Under the pieces are notes generated by a model, which saw only the letters and a program-made list of their open reading frames with translations, made no database searches and had not been told where the DNA came from. The position numbers and the translations under genes are program-made. Below, piece after piece: positions 1 to 5,229 of a DNA stretch of 6,495 nucleotides. Source of the DNA: JBDIBB01 sp039812685 (GTDB taxonomy: Bacteria > Acidobacteriota > Vicinamibacteria > Vicinamibacterales > JAFNAJ01); the NCBI GenBank assembly GCA_039812685.1, contig JBDIBB010000199.1, forward strand, positions 1 to 6,495, written 5' to 3'. Numbering within the stretch: the first letter of the stretch is position 1; each line of letters opens with the position of its first letter.

Positions 1-803
1 ATGGCCTCCATGTAATTCGGATTGAGGGAAATGGCCTTGTCGGCCGCCTCGAGGCCACGCTTTGCATAGTCGGTCTTCTGGGCGTCGTCGAGCCGGACGT
101 CACGGAAAGCCTTGTCCCAGTAGAACGTGGAGATGGTGTAGAACGCCTCGGGGTTGTTGGCTTCGAGCGTCGTGCGCTCCTGCAACGCGGCGATCGTCTT
201 CTCGAAGTCGCCCTGGCGGTTGTAGTACCCGGCCAGCTGCATGTAGACGTCGGGCAGGCTGGGCTGCACTTCCTTGGCCTTCAGCAACTGCTTCTCCGCC
301 TCGTCGTACTGGCCGTTGTCTTCGTAGAGCTTGGCCAGCGCGAAGTAGTTCGTGGCGTCCTTGGGATCGAGTTCCACCATCTTCTGGATGAGCGGCTCGG
401 CCATCTCGGGCTGGTTCAGCCGCTCGGCGCCGTACGCGGCCACCATGTACTTGAGCGCCAGCTTGCGAATGTCGGGGTTCGGATCCTTCTCGTAGGCGTC
501 CTCGTAGTACTCGAGGGCCTTGGTCAGCATGGCGTCGTTGTCGGGCTCGCCGGCACGCGCCGGCTTGTAGAGGTTGTCGTAGCTGTTGGCCAGGTAGAAC
601 AGCGCCGGCGTCAGCTCGGGGTTGAGCCGGATCGCCTCCTGGTAGTGCTCGACCGCCTTCTTGTAGTCCGCCAGCTTGTAGGATCCGTTGGCGTCCTTGA
701 ACGCCCGCTGGGCCTTCAGCTTGTCGACCCACCCGCACGCGGCGAGTGTGCCGCACAAACCGATGACCAAGGCCAGTCGCAATGCCCTGGAGCTGCTCTG
801 CAT
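1..803 (-). CDS. TPR-repeat lipoprotein (3' end outside window)
   Basis: Probable membrane-anchored tetratricopeptide-repeat protein, a scaffold for protein-protein contacts; no specific partner can be named. Reading from ATG at 803, 267 codons are visible before the window edge and no stop is reached. Residues 7-22 form a short hydrophobic signal segment ending in a lipobox, L20-A-A-C23, so C23 should be lipidated after signal peptidase II cleavage and the protein should sit on the outer face of a membrane. From residue 31 on there are TPR-like units: 31-62 (ends AIRLNP), 64-108 (with an insert around 80-92), 150-181 (YFALAKLYEDNGQYDEAEKQ), 184-218 and 218-262 (ends AISLNP). The start is supported by AGGGGG seven bases before the ATG and by the signal peptide beginning there. 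It is divergent from rsh. TPR lipoproteins of this kind are common and often unnamed; the TPR and lipobox calls are secure, the role is unknown. Confidence 0.85.
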   Translation of the reverse strand, partial: MQSSSRALRLALVIGLCGTLAACGWVDKLKAQRAFKDANGSYKLADYKKAVEHYQEAIRLNPELTPALFYLANSYDNLYKPARAGEPDNDAMLTKALEYYEDAYEKDPNPDIRKLALKYMVAAYGAERLNQPEMAEPLIQKMVELDPKDATNYFALAKLYEDNGQYDEAEKQLLKAKEVQPSLPDVYMQLAGYYNRQGDFEKTIAALQERTTLEANNPEAFYTISTFYWDKAFRDVRLDDAQKTDYAKRGLEAADKAISLNPNYMEA

Positions 804-840
804 TGAAGTTCCCCCTGCGTGCCCGGCAGCGTCCGGCCGG

Positions 841-871
841 GATGGCGGCGAGGCCGTTGAGATGGCGGCGA
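841..871. repeat. 11-bp direct repeat in the lipoprotein leader
   Basis: GATGGCGGCGA occurs at 841-851 and again at 861-871, a 20-bp period (about two helical turns). It lies in the predicted leader of the TPR lipoprotein gene. Next to it, 887-892 (CCGGCC) and 898-903 (GGCCGG) can form a 6-bp hairpin with a 5-base loop. Two binding sites on one DNA face is possible, but simple GC-rich duplication is as likely. Confidence 0.4.
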
Positions 872-948
872 CGACGACGAACGGCACCGGCCCCCGAGGC
901 CGGGTGGCGCGCACCACGCCAGCCGCGACCGGTGCCAAAAACCCGGCC

Positions 949-977
949 AGTATATTGGACGCGGTTCAAGCAGGCAA
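949..977 (-). promoter_or_regulatory. Candidate sigma70-type promoter of the TPR lipoprotein gene
   Basis: On the minus strand a -35-like TTGCCT (977 to 972) is followed after exactly 17 bases by TATACT (954 to 949), a 5/6 match to the -10 consensus. Transcription would start near 942, giving a leader of about 140 bases before the ATG at 803. The spacing is ideal and the AT-rich -10 stands out in a GC-rich background. Not experimentally supported. Confidence 0.55.
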
Positions 978-1034
978 GGCCGGTTCGCAAGCCGTGTTCT
1001 CGACCCGTGGCCGGGGCCGCATTGCGGCATGCCC

Positions 1035-1040
1035 TATGAT
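1035..1040 (+). promoter_or_regulatory. Possible -10 element for rsh
   Basis: TATGAT is a 5/6 match to the -10 consensus and lies about 42 bases before the preferred rsh ATG, so the transcript would start near 1047 with a leader of about 35 bases. No acceptable -35 is seen at 16-18 bases upstream, so this is a weak call or an activator-dependent promoter. Confidence 0.3.
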
Positions 1041-1081
1041 CGGTAGACCGGACTGCACCGGGTGCGCGGTCCGTGCCAACG

Positions 1082-3241
1082 ATGATCCGCTTCGAAGACC
1101 TCGTGGAGAAGATCCGGGCCTACGCGCCGGAGGCCGACGTGGAGTTGCTGCGCCGCGCCTACGTGTTTTCGGCGATGGAGCACAAGGGCCAGGTGCGGCA
1201 CTCGGGCGAGCCGTATCTCGTGCACCCGCTCGAGGTCGCCGACATCCTCGCCGATCTGCGCCTCGACATGGTGGCCATCGCGGCGGGCCTGCTCCATGAC
1301 GTGGTCGAGGACACGCGGGCCACCATCGAGCGCGTGCAGGAACTCTTCGGCCCGGAGATCGCGCACGTCGTCGAGGGCGTCACCAAGCTGTCGGGGATCA
1401 CCTTCTCGTCGAAGGAGGAACGGCAGGCCGAGAACTTCCGCAAGATGCTGCTGGCGATGGTCGACGACATCCGCGTCATTCTCGTCAAGCTCGCGGATCG
1501 CCTGCACAACATGCGGACGCTCGACCACCTGTCGGAGGAGAAGCGGACGAAGGTCGCGCAGGAGACGCTCGACATCTACGCACCGATCGCCAACCGGCTC
1601 GGCATGAGCAAGGTGAAGAACGAGCTCGAGGAGCTCTGCTTCAAGGCGATGGAGCCCCGTGCCTACGACGACCTCCGCAAGAAGGTGGAGGGCCGCCGCC
1701 GGGCGACGGCCGGGATGGTCGAGGAACTGCGCCGGCTGCTGGTGGCGAAGCTCGACGAGGCCCAGGTGCCGTACGTCCAGATCGACGGCCGCATCAAGCG
1801 CCTCTACAGCATCCACCTGAAGCTCAAGCGCCAGAAGATCGATCTCGAGCAGGTCTACGACTTCGTGGCGCTGCGGCTCATCACGCCGTCGGTGAAGGAC
1901 TGTTACGCCGCACTCGGGATCGTCCACCAGACGTGGTCACCCGTGCCGGGGCGCATCAAGGACTTCATCGCGATGCCGCGTCCCAACGGCTACCAGTCGC
2001 TGCACACCTCGGTGGTGAGCGATCGCGGCTTCCCGTTCGAGCTGCAGATTCGCACGGAGGAGATGCACCGGATCGCCGAGGAGGGCATCGCCGCGCACTG
2101 GAAGTACAAGGAGGGCCGGGTCGGCGCGCAGCGCGACGAGCAGTACTTCCGCTGGCTGCGGCAGCTGCTCGAGTGGCAGCAGGAGGTGCGCGATCCGCAG
2201 GAGTTCATCCAGAACCTGAAGATCGACCTCTACCCGGAGGAGGTCTACGCCTTCACGCCACGCGGTGAGGTGAAGTCGCTGCCGCGCGGCGCCACGCCGG
2301 TCGACTTCGCCTACACCGTCCACACCGACGTGGGCCACCAGTGCGTCGGCGCGCGCATCAACGGCAAGATGGTGCCGCTGCGGCAGCGCCTGAAGAACGG
2401 CGACATCGTCGAGATCGTCACCCAGCAGCACCACAAGCCGAGCCGCGACTGGCTGTCGTTCGTCACCACCTCGAGGGCCCGGAACAAGATCCGGCACTTC
2501 CTCAACCACGAGGAGAAGCGGCGCAGCATCGAACTGGGCCGGCGGCTCTACGAGCGCGAGGCGCGCCGCTACGACGTCAGCATCAAGACGGTGATGGACG
2601 AGTCCACGCTCAGGACGCTGGCCTCCGACCACGGGCTGGGCAAGGTGGACGACCTGTTTGCGGCCATCGGGTACGGCAAGGTGTCGGCGCGGCAGGCGCT
2701 CGCCAGGGTGGTGCCGCAGGAACAACTGAAGGAGAAGGCGCCGGACGGCGGCCTCGCGTCGGTCGTCAAGCGCGTGTTCAGCCGCCCGTCGGCCGATCGC
2801 ATCAAGGTGCGCGGCGCCGACGACCTGCTGGTCTTCCGGGCCCGCTGCTGCAACCCCATCCGCGGCGAGGCCATCGTCGGGTACATCACCCGCGGCAAGG
2901 GCGTCTCGGTGCACGCCGCCTCGTGCCCGAACGTCGTGAACCTGCTCTACGACCCCGAGCGGCGCATCGACGTCGAATGGGACAGCGGCGACCAGGGCGC
3001 CACGTCCTACACCGTGCGACTGACCGTGAACGTGGAGGATCGGAAGGGCATCCTGGCCGACGTCAGCGCGAAGGTGGCCGGCATCAACACCAACATCAAG
3101 ACGATGGAGGCCACGACCGACGAACGGGAAGGCCGCATCGAGATGACGGTGGAGATCAACGACGCCAAGCACCTGGCCAAGGTGATGAAGTCGCTGCGGG
3201 CGATCGCCGGAGTGCTGAACGTGGAGCGGGGGATGCGGTAG
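1082..3241 (+). CDS. rsh: Bifunctional (p)ppGpp synthetase/hydrolase, RelA/SpoT homologue (Rel/Rsh)
   Basis: Makes (p)ppGpp from ATP plus GDP/GTP in starvation and hydrolyses it on recovery; a cytosolic enzyme that senses stalled ribosomes. Numbering from ATG at 1082 (719 aa, normal for long RSH). The HD hydrolase domain (about 20-190) keeps its metal ligands H48, H72-D73 and D139 and the E76-D77 pair (LLHDVVED). The synthetase domain (about 230-345) keeps D260 (VYDFVALR), E320 (FELQIRT) and NGYQSLHT at 302-309. R291-I-K-D294 is the RXKD form typical of bifunctional enzymes; E. coli RelA has EXDD. Then come TGS (about 382-443, with H414), a helical region, the Cys finger C589-C590, H611, C615, and a C-terminal ACT domain (about 642-717). 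Both activities are therefore predicted intact. The start MIRFEDL matches family N-termini; GTG at 1073 would add three residues. Neither start has a visible Shine-Dalgarno, and a small hairpin (1055-1065) lies just upstream. The gene is convergent with rpmB. Confidence 0.98.
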   Translation: MIRFEDLVEKIRAYAPEADVELLRRAYVFSAMEHKGQVRHSGEPYLVHPLEVADILADLRLDMVAIAAGLLHDVVEDTRATIERVQELFGPEIAHVVEGVTKLSGITFSSKEERQAENFRKMLLAMVDDIRVILVKLADRLHNMRTLDHLSEEKRTKVAQETLDIYAPIANRLGMSKVKNELEELCFKAMEPRAYDDLRKKVEGRRRATAGMVEELRRLLVAKLDEAQVPYVQIDGRIKRLYSIHLKLKRQKIDLEQVYDFVALRLITPSVKDCYAALGIVHQTWSPVPGRIKDFIAMPRPNGYQSLHTSVVSDRGFPFELQIRTEEMHRIAEEGIAAHWKYKEGRVGAQRDEQYFRWLRQLLEWQQEVRDPQEFIQNLKIDLYPEEVYAFTPRGEVKSLPRGATPVDFAYTVHTDVGHQCVGARINGKMVPLRQRLKNGDIVEIVTQQHHKPSRDWLSFVTTSRARNKIRHFLNHEEKRRSIELGRRLYEREARRYDVSIKTVMDESTLRTLASDHGLGKVDDLFAAIGYGKVSARQALARVVPQEQLKEKAPDGGLASVVKRVFSRPSADRIKVRGADDLLVFRARCCNPIRGEAIVGYITRGKGVSVHAASCPNVVNLLYDPERRIDVEWDSGDQGATSYTVRLTVNVEDRKGILADVSAKVAGINTNIKTMEATTDEREGRIEMTVEINDAKHLAKVMKSLRAIAGVLNVERGMR

Positions 3242-3272
3242 GGCGATCCCGGAGGCCCCTCGGGCAGGGCGA

Positions 3273-3289
3273 GGCGGCATCCGGCCGCC
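3273..3289. terminator. Possible shared hairpin between convergent rsh and rpmB
   Basis: GGCGGC (3273-3278) and GCCGCC (3284-3289) form a perfect 6-bp stem with a 5-base loop in the 55-base gap between the two convergent genes. An overlapping 5-bp alternative, CCTCG (3258-3262) with CGAGG (3270-3274), also exists. Neither strand has a U-tract after the stem, so a classic intrinsic terminator is not shown; the position is the main argument. Confidence 0.35.
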
Positions 3290-3296
3290 GGTGCGG

Positions 3297-3488
3297 TCAG
3301 GCGGCCTTCGTGACCTTGTTCGACCGCAGGCACCGCGTGCACACCCGCACGCGCCTGGTGCCGCCATTGACCACCGCGCGCACCGTCTGCAGGTTCGGGT
3401 TGAACCGGCGGGGCGTCACGTTGTGCGCGTGGCTGACGTTCCGGCCAAAGGCCGGTCCCTTTCCGCAGATTTCGCAGCGCTGAGCCAT
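3297..3488 (-). CDS. rpmB: 50S ribosomal protein bL28
   Basis: Component of the large ribosomal subunit. The 63-residue product starts MAQRCEICGKGPAFGRNVSHAHN and continues with PRRFNPNLQTVR, the hallmark bL28 pattern; the length is normal. It is a zinc-binding (C+) version: C5-x2-C8 pairs with C50-x2-C53, whereas many bacteria carry Cys-free copies used under zinc shortage. The start is the only ATG that gives the complete family N-terminus; AGGA lies two bases upstream and GGGGA ten bases upstream, and the latter is the better-spaced ribosome-binding site. The gene is convergent with rsh and lies 91 bases downstream of the Cys-rich gene on the same strand. No rpmG (bL33) follows, unlike the E. 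coli rpmBG pair. Confidence 0.97.
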   Translation of the reverse strand: MAQRCEICGKGPAFGRNVSHAHNVTPRRFNPNLQTVRAVVNGGTRRVRVCTRCLRSNKVTKAA

Positions 3489-3502
3489 GATCCTGTCGTC
3501 CC

Positions 3503-3517
3503 CGGGCGTGGCGCCCG
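3503..3517 (-). promoter_or_regulatory. Hairpin in the rpmB leader
   Basis: CGGGCG and CGCCCG form a perfect 6-bp stem with a 3-base loop, ending about 15 bases before the rpmB ATG. It could mark the end of the upstream gene's transcript or be a leader structure for bL28 control. There is no U-tract. Confidence 0.35.
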
Positions 3518-3566
3518 CCGTAATGCCTTGCCAGCACCCCTCAGGGCCGGCCGAACGCCGAAGTTT

Positions 3567-3572
3567 ATCATA
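3567..3572 (-). promoter_or_regulatory. Possible -10 element for rpmB
   Basis: On the minus strand TATGAT (3572 to 3567) lies in the only AT-rich patch of the gap between the Cys-rich gene and rpmB, giving a predicted leader of about 70 bases. The -35 would overlap the last codons of the upstream gene, but only a poor match is seen there. If real, rpmB can be transcribed alone. Confidence 0.35.
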
Positions 3573-3579
3573 GCCGCCG

Positions 3580-4251
3580 TCAGGGGAGAATCAGCGAGGG
3601 CGGCGCGGGCGGGCTGGCCGGCCCGGCTCCAGCCGTCGTGTCGCCGCCGGCAGAACCACTGGCGTTGAATTCCCGCGACAACCGATCGACGAAATCGAGG
3701 TAGGCCGTTGGGCCGGGGCCGAACGTCGTCTCCGCCGCGCTGGCGCCTTTCTGAATGCGGCGCAGGATCTCTGCGGCCTCCCGGTCGGATCCGGTCCGGC
3801 GCCGCGTCGAAGCCGCGGCGATGACGTCCTTCAGATCCTCGGCCAGACGCTGCGCGGGCAACGACTGCGCGCGGTGCTCGTAGATGATGCCCCTGGCCGA
3901 GGTCTCCAGCGTGGCCGCCACCACGCCGCAGGCCTCGGCCAGGTCGGCGTCACGCAGCGTCGGGATCGTCGCCGGCCGGTGGCGGGCGACGGCGTCGTGC
4001 AGCGCCAGCAGCAGCGAGGAACCATCCTCGGAGACCTCCCGGAAGAGTCCCGCCGCGAACTCGAAGTCGCGCTGGCGTTGCCTGCGAACCACGGCAGGCG
4101 GGTGCGCCCCAGCGGCGGCGAGATAGACGCAGTCGGCCGGGCAGGCGATTTCCACCTGGCGCCTGGTTCCGCAACACACCGGACAGATCGCCTGGTTCAG
4201 GGCGGGACAGTGGCGGCGAGGCTTGCGGGCGCGGCACAGCGGGCACGGCAT
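3580..4251 (-). CDS. Uncharacterised protein with N-terminal Cys-rich zinc-ribbon-like domain
   Basis: I do not recognise a named family. From ATG at 4251 the product is 223 aa. Its first 45 residues carry eight cysteines: C3-x2-C6, C15, C23-x2-C26-C27, C37-x3-C41, including the segments ICPVCCGTRR and ACPADCVYL. This looks like a metal-binding ribbon with spare ligands for two zinc ions. Residues about 55-180 are Arg/Ala-rich and probably helical, with segments such as DFEFAAGLFREV and AEDLKDVIAAA. The C-terminus (about 195-223) is a Gly/Ala/Pro-rich tail, probably disordered. There is no signal peptide or membrane segment, so it should be cytosolic. An upstream in-frame ATG at 4296 adds 15 residues; neither start has a good Shine-Dalgarno. 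I prefer 4251 because the Cys cluster begins right there. It sits upstream of rpmB on the same strand and is divergent from the DksA-like gene. Nucleic-acid or protein binding through the ribbon is only inference. Confidence 0.78.
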   Translation of the reverse strand: MPCPLCRARKPRRHCPALNQAICPVCCGTRRQVEIACPADCVYLAAAGAHPPAVVRRQRQRDFEFAAGLFREVSEDGSSLLLALHDAVARHRPATIPTLRDADLAEACGVVAATLETSARGIIYEHRAQSLPAQRLAEDLKDVIAAASTRRRTGSDREAAEILRRIQKGASAAETTFGPGPTAYLDFVDRLSREFNASGSAGGDTTAGAGPASPPAPPSLILP

Positions 4252-4333
4252 GGGCGAAGGGTGGCACAGGGACTCCAACCCGTCAATCGCGCTCATCGGG
4301 TGGGTCCGGGTGCCCGATGGACGCCGCCAGGCG

Positions 4334-4348
4334 ATGGCGGGCCGCCAT
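4334..4348. repeat. 15-bp palindrome upstream of the Cys-rich gene
   Basis: ATGGCGG and CCGCCAT are perfect 7-base inverted arms around one central G. It lies 38 bases before the ATG at 4296 and 83 before the ATG at 4251, a position suited to an operator or a leader hairpin. Function unknown. Confidence 0.4.
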
Positions 4349-4594
4349 GTATCGATGGCTCAGCTGTGCACGAACTTCACACAGGGCTCCGATCGGAAAA
4401 CAGGACGGTGGGTTCAGGGGCCGTCCCCCGAAGTGGACGCGCCGGCGGACGCGCCTAGAACCGTTACGGGCCGCGCGGCGTCTAAGGCGCAGTCTCCAAA
4501 CGCAGCCGGGCGCGGCCAGGACGAACAGCGGGTCGAATCCGGGGCGGCGCGTGGACGCAAGCCGGCCGTGTCCCTCTGGACGGGGCATCCGACC

Positions 4595-4609
4595 GGTGAC
4601 GTCGTGACC
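4595..4609. promoter_or_regulatory. Operator-like imperfect palindrome upstream of the DksA-like gene
   Basis: GGTGACGTCGTGACC matches its own reverse complement at 12 of 15 positions and also contains GTGAC twice, 8 bp apart. It ends about 80 bases before the DksA-like start and overlaps the best -35 candidate. A regulator site is possible but not shown. Confidence 0.3.
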
Positions 4610-4688
4610 AGGCGGCAGTGGTTGCGATTTTGCATGTGTGGGAGGGCACGCCACGAGGAAGCAGGGGATCGAAGGAGTGTCGATCATC

Positions 4689-5144
4689 ATGAAGAAGAAT
4701 GTGGACGGTCAGCGTGGGTCGATGGCCCCAGGGCGATATACCGAGTTGAAGCGGCTCCTGGAAGGGCGGCGGCGCGAGATGCTCGACGACGTGCAGGCCA
4801 AGATCAAGGACGTGCGAACCGAGGGCGCCGGCGGTATGATGCAGACCATCGAGATGGGGGATGCGTCGAAGGCCGACGTGCAGGACGACATCGAGTTCGC
4901 CCTCATCCAGATGAAGACCGAGACACTGCAGAAGATCGAGGTGGCGCTGTCGCGCCTCGAAGACGGCGAGTACGGCTACTGCGGCGAGTGCGGGGACGAG
5001 ATTTCGCAGCAACGGTTGCGGGCCTTGCCGTTCGCGCTCCGCTGCAAGGACTGCGAGGAAGCGCGAGAGGTCGCGCAGCAGCGGGCCCGGACGGCGCTGC
5101 AACGACGGGGAGCCGCCTCGCTGTTCGTCGACCTCCCGAGCTGA
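4689..5144 (+). CDS. TraR/DksA-family C4 zinc-finger transcription factor
   Basis: DksA-type proteins enter the RNA polymerase secondary channel and, with ppGpp, shift transcription from growth genes to stress and biosynthesis genes. The 151-aa product has a helical N-terminal part (about 14-95) that should form the coiled-coil hairpin, with an acidic turn carrying D58, D63, D66 and D67, followed by LEDGEYGYCGECGDEIS and a C4 finger: C98-x2-C101 and C119-x2-C122 (RCKDC), all intact. Length equals E. coli DksA (151 aa), but the finger-to-tip spacing is about four residues shorter if the EF motifs are aligned, so the exact equivalents of E. coli D71/D74 cannot be fixed; hence no dksA symbol. 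The start is chosen for AAGGAG at 4672-4677, 11 bases before the ATG; an in-frame ATG at 4638 would add 17 unrelated-looking residues. It lies 85 bases upstream of lon on the same strand, and could be co-transcribed with it. Its presence in a window with rsh fits a stringent-response role. Confidence 0.92.
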   Translation: MKKNVDGQRGSMAPGRYTELKRLLEGRRREMLDDVQAKIKDVRTEGAGGMMQTIEMGDASKADVQDDIEFALIQMKTETLQKIEVALSRLEDGEYGYCGECGDEISQQRLRALPFALRCKDCEEAREVAQQRARTALQRRGAASLFVDLPS

Positions 5145-5161
5145 CGCGACCGCACTGCCGC

Positions 5162-5192
5162 CCACAGGCTTCGCCGGTGGCGGGGCCTGTGG
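5162..5192 (+). terminator. Strong RNA hairpin downstream of the DksA-like gene
   Basis: In the plus-strand RNA, 5162-5175 pairs with 5179-5192: eight perfect pairs (CCACAGGC with GCCTGTGG), two G-U wobbles, four more G-C pairs and a 3-base GGT loop, a 14-bp stem. The wobbles become A-C mismatches on the other strand, so the structure favours plus-strand RNA. There is no U-tract directly after it, so it may terminate, attenuate or protect the transcript end. Confidence 0.6.
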
Positions 5193-5195
5193 CGC

Positions 5196-5222
5196 CCGCC
5201 GCTGGCGGTTCTCTCCGGAGAA
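5196..5222 (+). promoter_or_regulatory. Tandem hairpins covering the lon ribosome-binding site (possible RNA thermometer)
   Basis: CCGCC (5196-5200) pairs with GGCGG (5204-5208) around a 3-base loop. Immediately after, TTCTC (5209-5213) pairs with GAGAA (5218-5222) around the loop UCCG closed by C-G, a UNCG-type stable tetraloop. The second stem contains most of the lon Shine-Dalgarno GGAGAA (5217-5222), so translation should need it to open. Three of its five pairs are A-U, as expected for a structure that melts on warming. Function is inferred only. Confidence 0.5.
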
Positions 5223-5229
5223 TCGCTTC

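Larger units (their letters stand above)
4252..4688. other. Gene-poor divergent control region between the Cys-rich and DksA-like genes
   Basis: I see no convincing gene here; the open frames that cross it have no recognisable protein content. It holds short repeats: a 9-bp direct repeat GGACGCGCC at 4435-4443 and 4447-4455 (12-bp period), a palindrome at 4334-4348 and an imperfect palindrome at 4595-4609. AT content rises slightly around 4622-4638. A -35-like GTGACC (4604-4609) with GATTTT (4626-4631) at 16 bases is the best, but poor, promoter candidate for the DksA-like gene. Confidence 0.5.

Noticed and set aside
951..983. Plus-strand promoter from TTGGAC at 955-960 for rsh
   Set aside because: No -10-like hexamer at 16-18 bases downstream (GGCCGG is there); the AT-rich patch is better explained by the minus-strand promoter.
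100..990. 296-codon open frame on the minus strand overlapping the TPR gene
   Set aside because: It is the out-of-frame reading of the TPR gene; the frame starting at 803 gives the lipobox and clean TPR repeats.
1937..3367. 476-codon open frame on the minus strand, opposite rsh
   Set aside because: Shadow of the rsh reading frame; no recognisable domain, and rsh itself is certain.
4470..4550. tRNA-like pieces: GTCTAAGGCGC near 4480 and GGTCGAATCC near 4531
   Set aside because: They resemble D-arm and T-arm sequences of tRNA-Leu, but the T-loop lacks a T, and no anticodon stem or acceptor stem can be paired around them.
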